From NCBI RefSeq assembly GCF_028618695.1, contig NZ_JAQIVI010000091.1, positions 89,070 to 100,180 of the forward strand: DNA of 11,111 nucleotides, in the 5' to 3' direction. Positions 5,340 to 11,111 of the stretch are shown piece after piece. The notes beneath the pieces are model-generated. The model searched no databases. It saw nothing but the letters and a program-made list of their open reading frames with translations, and was not told the DNA's origin. Both the position numbers and the translations under genes were made by a program. This DNA comes from Natrinema soli. Lineage in GTDB: Archaea > Halobacteriota > Halobacteria > Halobacteriales > Natrialbaceae. How positions within the stretch are numbered: position 1 is the stretch's first letter; each line of letters opens with the position of its first letter.

Positions 5340-6218
5340 TCACACCGACCCCTTCTCAACCTCGTCGGCCATCCACCCCATTTGATTCCCGTTTCCTCCC
5401 TGCGCCTCGGGCACTTCTTGGAATAGAAACGAGATCTCAAGATCGGCTGGGCCACGAAGCCGATCGAACACACCCTGCTCCTCGAGCGGGTTACGATAGT
5501 TCCTTCCGAGGAGGACCTCGAGCGAAACATCTCGTGGATCGATCCCACCCGCGGCTGCTCGAAGCCAACGGGTCAGCCCTTCGTAGACGCTGAATGCCCA
5601 CTGGTCGAGGAACGTGTTGACGTCCTCCCCGTTCGGAAGCCGTTCACTCGAGTGGACCGGAATCCCTTCGAGGTCCTCCGGCGTTCGCTCATAGTACGCG
5701 ATCTCCTCGTCAAATCGAAGAAGTGCATGCTGAGCCGAGATGATCCGCCGATCGTCGCCGATCGTCAGGCCGTACTCGCGTTTGCACGACCAGTACGCGC
5801 CCCGGTAGAGGCCCGCTGCTGGAACTGGGTCATCGACCTCGTACTTCGAGCCCGAGCAACCAACTGCAACGAGCGTCAGCGGCTCGCGGTCCCGGTACTC
5901 CTCGATTGCGTCCCGGACAGTGTAGCAGTAGCCCATGCCCCAGCCGACGCCACCAACATCAGCACGGCCTCGATCGAGGTTCTCGACCGCTCGTTTCACG
6001 TCGACAAGGTCCTCACAGTCAGATACGAGCCGAGCCGGCATGCAGTCGGGGACCTGAACGTCCGCGAGGAGATCCATGAGAAGGCGGTACAGCGGTCGGT
6101 CCTCGGCAGTGACGACAGTCGCATCGCGAACACCGTGGACCCAGTGGCTCGACACTGCGAGGTCGCCACCAGGGAGCTCGTGCTCTCGAGGGCGTGGGAC
6201 GTGAGAGCTGTCGTTCAC
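5340..6218 (-). CDS. DUF6884-like protein
   Basis: This 292-aa protein contains VAVGCSGSK (117-125), then GLYRGAYWSCKREYG (136-150), then IISAQHALL (159-167). This is the order and spacing of the DUF6884 fold (Gly-Cys-Ser/Lys-rich loop, small helix, SA-x-H-x-LL), which is related to YaaA-like proteins. The biochemical activity of this group is not established. A long N-terminal part (1-110) and a C-terminal part ending GGNGNQMGWMADEVEKG (274-290) flank it. GTG at 6218 is preferred because GGAGG lies 10 nt upstream. A TTG at 6227 overlapping the upstream stop is possible but too close to that Shine-Dalgarno. It sits behind the 46-aa gene in one coupled block. Confidence 0.85.
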   Translation of the reverse strand: MNDSSHVPRPREHELPGGDLAVSSHWVHGVRDATVVTAEDRPLYRLLMDLLADVQVPDCMPARLVSDCEDLVDVKRAVENLDRGRADVGGVGWGMGYCYTVRDAIEEYRDREPLTLVAVGCSGSKYEVDDPVPAAGLYRGAYWSCKREYGLTIGDDRRIISAQHALLRFDEEIAYYERTPEDLEGIPVHSSERLPNGEDVNTFLDQWAFSVYEGLTRWLRAAAGGIDPRDVSLEVLLGRNYRNPLEEQGVFDRLRGPADLEISFLFQEVPEAQGGNGNQMGWMADEVEKGSV

Positions 6219-6223
6219 GCGAA

Positions 6224-6364
6224 TCAAACCTCCACTTCATCAAGCAGCTCGATTGCTTCGTTGACCTTCTCTCGATCGTCGTCGCTCAGCTGATCCTGAT
6301 CAATGCTTCTGAGGTTGCTCCACGCGTCCCACAGCAGGTATCCGGGGATGTGTTCTTCGTCCAT
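6224..6364 (-). CDS. 46-aa acidic protein of unknown function
   Basis: ATG at 6364 lies 8 nt after the GGAGGG of leader copy 4. The protein MDEEHIPGYLLWDAWSNLRS continues with an acidic helix (DQDQLSDDDREKVNEAIELL) and ends DEVEV. It contains no cysteine. Although short, it has its own leader with a good Shine-Dalgarno, it ends 5 nt before the GTG of the DUF6884-like gene, and its composition is haloarchaeal. It may be a small partner of that protein, or a translated leader for it. No family is recognised. Confidence 0.75.
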   Translation of the reverse strand: MDEEHIPGYLLWDAWSNLRSIDQDQLSDDDREKVNEAIELLDEVEV

Positions 6365-6372
6365 CTGTTTTT

Positions 6373-6412
6373 CCCTCCACCCCTCTCAGAGGGGCAAACA
6401 ACGCCACCGAGC
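6373..6412 (-). promoter_or_regulatory. Repeated leader element, copy 4
   Basis: On the minus strand: GGTGGCGTTGTTT, GC, then a clean 6-bp stem CCCCTC-TGA-GAGGGG, then TGGAGGG ending 8 nt before the ATG at 6364. This is the most stable and symmetrical stem among the five copies. Confidence 0.8.
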
Positions 6413-6438
6413 CGTGCGCTCTTCGCGAGGCTTTCGAC

Positions 6439-6906
6439 TCAGACGATCGGCTTCGGTCCCCGCGACGAGAAGGCGACCTCGCCGTTCTCTCGCTCGTCTT
6501 CCGTCAACAGATCGTATTGCTCCTCGAGATCACTACAGACGGTTTCTGTGACCTCGAGTGCTTCCTCGAGCGTGGAGACTTCGGCTTCGATCGATCCCCA
6601 GTCCGGATTTGCATTGGGGTACACAGCCACCTGATACGTGCCGGTGAAGCGATCGTGCCAGCTTGCCGATGGTTGGTACGATGTCGTGGGTGCGACCGTC
6701 ACCTCCATCGGCGTCGAAAACGCCAGCTCCCCTGCTTCGTCTGCGAGCAAGCGAACCAACGAGAGCACACACTGCCGCCGGCCCAGTGCCCACGATCGGA
6801 CGCTGCCTTGTTTGCAGTCCCACGTATCAAACCGTGCGTCAATACTCACCGACGTCTCGAGTGCCTGTGTGGTCGCCGGTCGGCTGACCGATTCATGTAT
6901 CGACAT
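6439..6906 (-). CDS. 155-aa protein of unknown function, first gene of the cluster
   Basis: ATG at 6906 lies 11 nt after the GAGGG of leader copy 5. Residues 17-100 look like beta strands (TSVSIDARFDTWDC, ELAFSTPMEVTVAPT, FTGTYQVAVYPNANPDWG). An acidic helix follows (TLEEALEVTETVCSDLEEQY, about 112-131), and the C-terminus is SSRGPKPIV. C30 (in WDCKQG), C46 (in RRQCVL) and C124 are present but do not form a recognisable zinc site. No family is recognised. It is separated from the next gene only by leader copy 4 and about 26 other bases. The promoter for the whole minus-strand cluster is likely upstream of it. Confidence 0.82.
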   Translation of the reverse strand: MSIHESVSRPATTQALETSVSIDARFDTWDCKQGSVRSWALGRRQCVLSLVRLLADEAGELAFSTPMEVTVAPTTSYQPSASWHDRFTGTYQVAVYPNANPDWGSIEAEVSTLEEALEVTETVCSDLEEQYDLLTEDERENGEVAFSSRGPKPIV

Positions 6907-6917
6907 CTTTTTCGAAA

Positions 6918-6957
6918 CCCTCTACCCCTCTCCGGGGTCGAACAACGCCACAATTGC
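6918..6957 (-). promoter_or_regulatory. Repeated leader element, copy 5
   Basis: On the minus strand: GCAATT-GTGGCGTTGTTC, GA, then CCCC-GGAGA-GGGG, then TAGAGGG ending 11 nt before the ATG at 6906. The stem is shorter and its bases differ from the other copies, but the pairing is kept. Confidence 0.75.
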
Positions 6958-7457
6958 GTCGAACGAAGCAATCACTCGATCGGTCTCCTCTCTGCGTTCT
7001 CTACTGCTGTGGGTGCGGTCCGGCTAGTGGTGCTTCAACCGTCGGTTGATGGGTCCAGCAGTCCATAAGCTGGGAAGAATCATTATCTGATAGAAACAGC
7101 CTGCTGACTATAGAGAATGAGTGCAGCACGACGACTTTGTTTGTTTCACACCAAAACCGGTGAACCATACGCTCACTTCACGTGCTTATTGAGCGGCGAG
7201 TATTCTATCAGTCACGAGTAGGGTTCGTGGAAGCGTGCTGAATAGGGCGCGAATCGATTACCGACGAAGATCGTGATTGGGGCTGCTCAAATCGGTAGAG
7301 ACGGAAGATGCTCGTCGAACTTCACTTTCAGTCCGAGGCCACCATCTTTGACTATCCCTGTTGAATACGATACTAGGAACAGCACTCACCAGCAGGTATC
7401 GAACTGCCGAAGCAGTATCACAAAACCTATCCGCACCATAGCGGGAATATCCTAATC
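6958..7457. other. Divergent intergenic region between the minus-strand cluster and the PIN-like pair
   Basis: These 500 bases lie between divergent genes. No convincing gene is visible. A 60-codon plus frame at 7273-7455 lacks a Shine-Dalgarno and any family likeness. A short inverted repeat CAACC-GTC-GGTTG lies at 7036-7048. Possible promoter sequences are a weak TATA-like CTTATG reading minus near 7063-7068, for the cluster, and AAACCTAT near 7423-7430. The latter is about 28 bases before the ATG at 7458, fitting a leaderless start for that gene. Both are weak. Confidence 0.4.
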
Positions 7458-8480
7458 ATGACTCCTCCCACACCCGGCGCGAACAACCCATATAGTGAGG
7501 AGGAACCCTATGCAGACGCGCTTCTACGTGGTATTGAGCTTGCAGTAGAGGACGTGTTCGACGATCCTGGTCGAAACATCACGCGAACGGAGCAAGAGAA
7601 GCTGTGCTACTTCGCGATTAGGGAGTTTGACCTCCCTGTTACCTATAGTTGGTACCTTGCTGGCGCCTACACGAAGGTTGCCGGCGAGCCTGACAACGCC
7701 CCAGGCCGGATGACCACCAACACGGCTGGGATTCGACGCGATCACGGGGAAAGCGAGGAAGTGCAACAGTATCGGGACTACTTCGCGTCCGAGGTTTTCT
7801 TCAACGATTACGACCTACGGGAAGTTTGGTATACCGGGAAATTCGACTTCCTTCGCGACTTCTATCAGGAATGCGCTTCCGACGAGTACATCGACCTGTA
7901 TCTCACGTCGACGGACATCCGAAAGCACCTCGAAACCTTGGATGAGACGATTGAGCAGGAAACAACGAATCATTCGCTGGCGGATTTCGGCGGAGGCTCG
8001 CAGGGAGGACTGCTGTCTGGATCGGACGAACGAGAGTTCCGATTGCTCATTTCTGACCTCCATCTCGAGCTTGCGGAAATCGGCGAGCTGTCCGAGATTG
8101 TGGACTTAGTCACTCGAGGAACGGATGTGATTGAGCAGGTGTTTGCGCAACTCACGACCCTCGAGTCAATATCGAGCGAGCAAGAAAGCGTGTTACAGGA
8201 TCTCGCGCCGTACTTCTATTACGATGTCTGGCGATACCCGGCGCTGTACATTTCCACGCAAACCGCAGAGGGCCCGAACCGTCACCACTTGGTCGAAGAG
8301 CATGCAGACCGGTTTACGAGCTTCCACGAAGACCTACTGTCTCAACGAAATCGGATGAGTGAGCGATGTGCTGATGCGGATCTATTTCCGCGAGCTGGCC
8401 ATCACTCGCAGCGAGTTGACGAGGAGCAGATGGTGCATCTGCACGAGATGGCAAGAGAGGTTCTGGAGGGGACTGAATGA
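7458..8480 (+). CDS. 340-aa protein of unknown function, partner of the PIN-like gene
   Basis: The protein begins MTPPTPGANNPYSEEEPYAD. No Shine-Dalgarno is seen, so the message may be leaderless. Residues 42-72 (TRTEQEKLCYFAIREFDLPV, then TYSWYLAGAYTK) weakly recall the N-terminal 'KLxYxA...YGxY' pattern of Panacea/DUF4065-type antitoxins. I treat this only as a hint. Residues 100-160 contain aromatic- and acid-rich helices, a Gly/Ser-rich linker lies at 177-190, and a second helical half follows with PYFYYDVWRYPALYIST (251-267) and a final HLHEMAREVLEG. There are no transmembrane segments. Its last four bases are the start of the next gene (ATGA), so the two products are probably made together. 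Codon use is less G/C-ending than in the cluster to the left. Confidence 0.85.
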   Translation: MTPPTPGANNPYSEEEPYADALLRGIELAVEDVFDDPGRNITRTEQEKLCYFAIREFDLPVTYSWYLAGAYTKVAGEPDNAPGRMTTNTAGIRRDHGESEEVQQYRDYFASEVFFNDYDLREVWYTGKFDFLRDFYQECASDEYIDLYLTSTDIRKHLETLDETIEQETTNHSLADFGGGSQGGLLSGSDEREFRLLISDLHLELAEIGELSEIVDLVTRGTDVIEQVFAQLTTLESISSEQESVLQDLAPYFYYDVWRYPALYISTQTAEGPNRHHLVEEHADRFTSFHEDLLSQRNRMSERCADADLFPRAGHHSQRVDEEQMVHLHEMAREVLEGTE

Positions 8481-9154
8481 GCGAAGCCTCCCAACTCAAC
8501 TTGGATACATCGGTGATGGTTAATTACGTATATACTCACCTTCCGGGGGATTTTGAGGAGGATCGAGGCTGTCAACGACTCATCGATGATGAGTCGTTCT
8601 ATACGGTGATTGGCGGGAAGGCCAACGGCGAGTTCGATGCGCTCTGTGAACGCCGGTACAGCCTCTACGATGACGTGATTGCCTACCTTCGCGATACTGA
8701 CAACGAGATTTTCGACTACGAGCCGCGTGACCGGGATATCCACGTCAGTCCGAACGACCGGAGTCATTTCCGGGACGATATCCAGATGAGCTGGTATGAT
8801 ATGGATAAGCGAGAGCAGTTGTCGACACTACGTCGCTGTCTTCAGGATATAGAACTGTATCAGGTGCAGCTTCCGGAAGAATTGATTGACCGACGTTTCA
8901 CACAGCAGAGCAACGATCAGTTGTTACGTCGGTTCAGGCGGGATCTCGATATCGGCCATGATTGCGAGATTCTCGTCGATGCTGTCGAGATCTCTCGCCA
9001 GCATTCGATCTCGACACTCGTTGCTGTGGATTCGCATCTTACCAACAGAGAGCACATCGATGTTGTGCATGAAATCATCGAGGATGTACTCGGTGTCTCG
9101 AGGTTACTACGGATTTCGGAACCTGAGGGTGTTAGCGCTGCTACCAGCGATTGA
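8477..9154 (+). CDS. PIN-nuclease-like protein
   Basis: ATG at 8477 overlaps the upstream stop (ATGA), and GGAGGGG lies 6-8 nt upstream. The N-terminus reads LNLDTSVMVNYVY (residues 7-19), like the first strand and helix of PIN domains (LDTNVLLxY), with D10 as first metal ligand. Further candidates are E52 (in ANGEFDALCE), D162 (in HDCEILVDAVEI) and D185 (in TLVAVDSHLTN). Their order and spacing match the D-E-D-D set of PIN ribonucleases, although the 225-aa length exceeds the usual 130-150 aa because of an insert at about 60-155. PIN proteins are typically RNases, often toxins of VapBC systems. The partner here is far larger than a VapB antitoxin. The fold call is inference from motif pattern. 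Confidence 0.65.
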   Translation: MSEASQLNLDTSVMVNYVYTHLPGDFEEDRGCQRLIDDESFYTVIGGKANGEFDALCERRYSLYDDVIAYLRDTDNEIFDYEPRDRDIHVSPNDRSHFRDDIQMSWYDMDKREQLSTLRRCLQDIELYQVQLPEELIDRRFTQQSNDQLLRRFRRDLDIGHDCEILVDAVEISRQHSISTLVAVDSHLTNREHIDVVHEIIEDVLGVSRLLRISEPEGVSAATSD

Positions 9155-9489
9155 GTTTCTGTAGACGGTGCAAGGCAACGAAATCCTAATGGGTTATCCA
9201 GTGAGATCCGCTTGAATAGAACGCAATCACGGTACTGAACTCATACTCTATATTCAGCAGCGGCTTTTGGCATACTTCAGATAGATCGATAGCTGCTTCG
9301 GTAACTGCTTGACCTGTACTGACCGATCACTCCCTTCCGCAGATCGTCCTCGGTCCGTGCGACATTCGCGCTGTGTATCTTGCACGCAGTATGAGAACTA
9401 GTTGATCTCGGACATCTGAGAGCGAGACAACGAATTTATCGATCTACAGTTGACACAACAATAGACGGATCTATGATGCTCTTCGAGCC
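9155..9489. other. Intergenic stretch with a possible decayed minus-strand gene
   Basis: About 335 bases without an intact gene. On the minus strand, two short pieces in different frames read like protein: ANVARTEDDLRKGVIGQY at about 9369-9317, and TGQAVTEAAIDLSEV, continuing to a stop at 9188-9186. They would join after one frameshift, suggesting a degraded gene, but the codon bias is weak. The left end of the IS110 element should lie somewhere near 9465-9490; no diagnostic terminal repeat fixes it. Confidence 0.3.
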
Positions 9490-9490
9490 G

Positions 9491-9739
9491 TGTCAGCGGT
9501 GGCGCGCGATGAATGCGCGCAGAACGCGCGAGGGACGACCAAGGAGGCGCACGCGAGTGCGCCCCGCAGGGAGGAGGCTGACTTGGTGAGGAATCCTGCT
9601 AACTCCCTAGAGCGTGATGTACGACAGGGAGTGAAGAGGTCGATCCTCCCCCACGTCAAAAACGTGTGAGGCTGAGTGACCCACCATGCGAAGGAATCAA
9701 GACTGGAATCGCACGCCGGCTGCCAATGTGGCAGCCGGC
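9491..9739 (+). ncRNA. Candidate bridge RNA of the IS110 element
   Basis: The 5' non-coding part of the element folds well by eye. GTCAGC (9492-9497) pairs with GCTGAC (9577-9582), enclosing GCGCGC/GCGCGC (9502-9507 with 9515-9520) and GGCGCAC/GTGCGCC (9546-9552 with 9557-9563), the latter closed by a GCGA tetraloop. Next comes ACTCCCT/AGGGAGT (9602-9608 with 9626-9632) around a 17-nt loop. A nested arm follows, GGTC/GACC, CCTC/GAGG and CACG/CGTG (9638-9681). Last is a perfect 10-bp stem GCCGGCTGCC/GGCAGCCGGC (9715-9724 with 9730-9739). IS110-group elements are known to encode a bridge RNA in the non-coding end before the recombinase gene, whose loops bind target and donor DNA. Position and folding fit; the guide loops are not identified. 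Confidence 0.5.
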
Positions 9740-9795
9740 TGCATAGCCCGTATAGATGGATTTCCGCATCACGCATGCTCACTCCAGAGGTAACC

Positions 9796-10806
9796 ATGCC
9801 AGTACTCGGAATAGATCTGCACAAACGCGAATCGCAAGTTGCAGTCCTGCCAGACGAATCGACCGACGAAGAGCCACTCGAAGAGGTTCGCGTTCGCAAC
9901 GCGAACCTCGACGAGATCGCTACTCGGTACGAAGGAAGCCAAGCTGTGCTGGAAGCAACCAGCAACTATTATGCGATCTACGACAGACTCAGTGACTATC
10001 TCGAGGTCACTGTCGCGAATCCGCTCGAGTTATCGTGGATTGCTGAGTCAAGTCGTAAAACCGACGAAATCGATGCAGCAAAACTCGCAGAGCTCCTACG
10101 CGCAGATATGGTGCCTGAGAGTTACGTCCCACCAGAAGAGATCCGCTCGCTCCGCGCGCTGACGCGCGGACGCGAGCATTTGGTGGATGAACGCACCAAG
10201 TGGAAAAACGAGGTGCATGCATTGCTCGATCAGCACGGCGTTGAGGCGCCTCAAGAGCTGTTCCACAAAAGCGGGCGTGAGTTCCTGGCAGAACTCACGC
10301 TCGCGGATCCGGGCGACATCCTGTTAGAAACGTACCTCGAGACAGTTGACGAACTTACTGAGAAGATCGATTCGTTGGGCGAAGAGATCGAAGCCAGAGC
10401 AGCAGAGATCCCTGAAGTTCAACGGTTGAAAACGATCCCTGGCGTGGGATCGTTGACAGCGCTGCAGATCTACGCAGAGATCGGTGAGATAGAACGCTTC
10501 GACCGGTCACCCGAGTTGGTGAGCTACGCTGGATTAGATCCATCAGTCCGCGAGTCGGCTGACTCGCGGACGGAAGGGTCAATCAGCAAGCAGGGCAACA
10601 AGTACCTGCGGACGGCTGTCGTCCAAGGAGCGTGGCGAGCTGTCCATAATGGCCAGGATCCATACTTGGGTAAGTTCTACCACCGGCTGCGCGAGCAGAA
10701 GAACAAGCCGGAGAAAGTTGCTCGGGTTGCAGCAGGACGTAAGCTGCTGGTATCTATCTTTCACATGCTAACCAGAGAAGAGGAATATAACCCACCAACA
10801 GGATAA
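9796..10806 (+). CDS. IS110-family DEDD transposase (recombinase)
   Basis: This 336-aa protein has the two IS110 domains. The N-terminal RuvC-like domain begins MPVLGIDLHKRESQVAVLP, with likely catalytic D7, E53 (VLEATSNYY), D90 and D93 (KTDEIDAAKLAELL). The C-terminal Transposase_20 domain starts at LKTIPGVGSLTALQIYAEIG (211-230) and holds YAGLDPSVRES (244-254) and SISKQGNKYLRTA (262-274), where S264 is the expected nucleophilic serine. A coiled-coil-like region lies at about 180-205. The length is normal for the family and no frameshift is seen, so it may be active. ATG at 9796 is chosen because GAGG lies 6 nt upstream and the family N-terminus starts here; the frame remains open back to 9676 through the structured RNA, without family likeness. 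Confidence 0.95.
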   Translation: MPVLGIDLHKRESQVAVLPDESTDEEPLEEVRVRNANLDEIATRYEGSQAVLEATSNYYAIYDRLSDYLEVTVANPLELSWIAESSRKTDEIDAAKLAELLRADMVPESYVPPEEIRSLRALTRGREHLVDERTKWKNEVHALLDQHGVEAPQELFHKSGREFLAELTLADPGDILLETYLETVDELTEKIDSLGEEIEARAAEIPEVQRLKTIPGVGSLTALQIYAEIGEIERFDRSPELVSYAGLDPSVRESADSRTEGSISKQGNKYLRTAVVQGAWRAVHNGQDPYLGKFYHRLREQKNKPEKVARVAAGRKLLVSIFHMLTREEEYNPPTG

Positions 10807-10828
10807 TACCGAAACACTGACCGGAAAA

Positions 10829-10851
10829 CTGCGGGCCTTGCCGGCCCGCAG
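10829..10851 (+). terminator. GC-rich hairpin after the transposase
   Basis: CTGCGGGCC, loop TTGCC, GGCCCGCAG form a perfect 9-bp stem starting 22 bases after the transposase stop. No T-run follows. It may end the transposase message, protect it from incoming transcription, or be a structural part of the right end of the element. Confidence 0.5.
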
Positions 10852-11111
10852 TGGGCCAGCTGCCCTCCACGAGTGACTACGCTACTCACTCGTCGACCGC
10901 ACCGCACCGCATCAAGAAGGGACCGCTCGCGGGCTGTTTCCCTCCGAGAAAGTCTCAGACCCTTCCAAACGAGGAAATCTGAGGTCGTGGATAGAGATAG
11001 GCAAAAAAGCCATTACTCTCCACGTTGTTCGTTCACATAGCAGGATTCCTCATAGATGGGGAGGACGTGAGCGAAGCGAGCGTGTGGTCGTACACACAAA
11101 AAAGGGGGGGA
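10852..11111. other. Non-coding stretch to the window end
   Basis: No gene is supported on either strand. A perfect 8-bp inverted repeat ACGAGTGA/TCACTCGT (10869-10876 and 10886-10893) with a 9-base loop follows the transposase hairpin. A short GAGAAAGTCTC hairpin lies near 10946. The last bases hold a GAGCGAAGCGAGC low-complexity stretch (about 11069-11081) and finish with a run of A then G. The right boundary of the IS110 element probably lies in this interval or just before it. Confidence 0.45.

Larger units (their letters stand above)
9470..10860 (+). mobile_element. IS110-family insertion sequence (ends not resolved)
   Basis: The element comprises a structured non-coding left part, a full-length DEDD transposase (9796-10806) and a stable hairpin just after the stop. 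IS110 elements lack clear terminal inverted repeats and usually make no target duplication, so the ends cannot be placed from one copy. The left bound is set just before the structured RNA. The right bound is set just past the hairpin at 10829-10851 but could be as far as about 11060. Confidence 0.6.

Noticed and set aside
5652..6293. 213-codon plus-strand frame
   Set aside because: Shadow of the DUF6884-like gene on the minus strand.
2799..6957. The five leader copies as a CRISPR array or transposon ends
   Set aside because: They are 0.5-1.5 kb apart, each at a fixed distance from a start codon, in one orientation, with unrelated genes between them.
6517..7068. 183-codon plus-strand frame
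   Set aside because: Cys/Arg-rich shadow of the 155-aa minus gene that runs on into the intergenic region; no Shine-Dalgarno or family likeness.
9471..9965. 164-codon minus-strand frame over the IS110 left part
   Set aside because: It runs antisense through the structured RNA and the transposase start, is Ser/Arg-rich and has no family likeness.
9469..11057. 8-bp inverted match ATCTATGA (9469-9476) and TCATAGAT (11050-11057) as possible IS ends
   Set aside because: Eight bases over these search lengths is within chance expectation, and the match does not extend; kept only as a possible boundary hint.

Overview
The window looks like an accessory replicon, or an integrated plasmid, of a halophilic archaeon (class Halobacteria). 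The evidence is: a TATA-box-binding protein with typical haloarchaeal wording, acidic proteins with many Asp/Glu residues, many very small zinc-knuckle proteins, a HalOD1-type output domain, and an IS110-family insertion sequence. No ribosomal, tRNA or central-metabolism genes are present. The species cannot be told from the sequence.

Layout. (1) Positions 1-606, minus strand: the first 202 codons of a zinc-ribbon protein that runs off the left edge. (2) 904-1464, plus strand: a complete, apparently leaderless TBP paralogue with a TATA box at 872-877. (3) 1542-1690, minus strand: a tiny two-knuckle zinc-finger gene broken by a perfect 17-bp tandem duplication. (4) 1883-6906, minus strand: a compact 5-kb cluster of twelve genes. 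In transcription order they are a 155-aa unknown; a 46-aa acidic protein; a DUF6884-like protein; a 73-aa zinc ribbon; a SWIM zinc finger; three unknowns (211, 154 and 114 aa); a 107-aa zinc knuckle; a 58-aa acidic protein; a 54-aa DUF7563-like zinc finger; and a frameshifted HalOD1 protein. (5) 7458-9154, plus strand: a two-gene unit with a 4-base overlap, made of a 340-aa unknown and a 225-aa protein with PIN-nuclease-like acidic positions. (6) about 9490-10850, plus strand: an IS110-family element whose non-coding left part is highly structured and is a good bridge-RNA candidate.

The most unusual feature is a leader element of about 38-40 nt that occurs five times in the minus-strand cluster. 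It consists of a constant GTGGYGTTGTTY block, a C-rich/G-rich hairpin, and a GAGGG that sits 8-11 nt before the start codon, in Shine-Dalgarno position. It precedes exactly the five genes that do not overlap the stop of an upstream neighbour. It is absent from the seven genes whose starts overlap or abut the previous stop. The 5-kb cluster is therefore divided into five translationally coupled blocks, each headed by the same leader RNA. This suggests a shared post-transcriptional (or DNA-level) control of the whole plasmid module.

Most of the clustered proteins cannot be given a function from sequence alone. The PIN-like pair is a candidate for an undescribed toxin-antitoxin or defence module, but this is inference.
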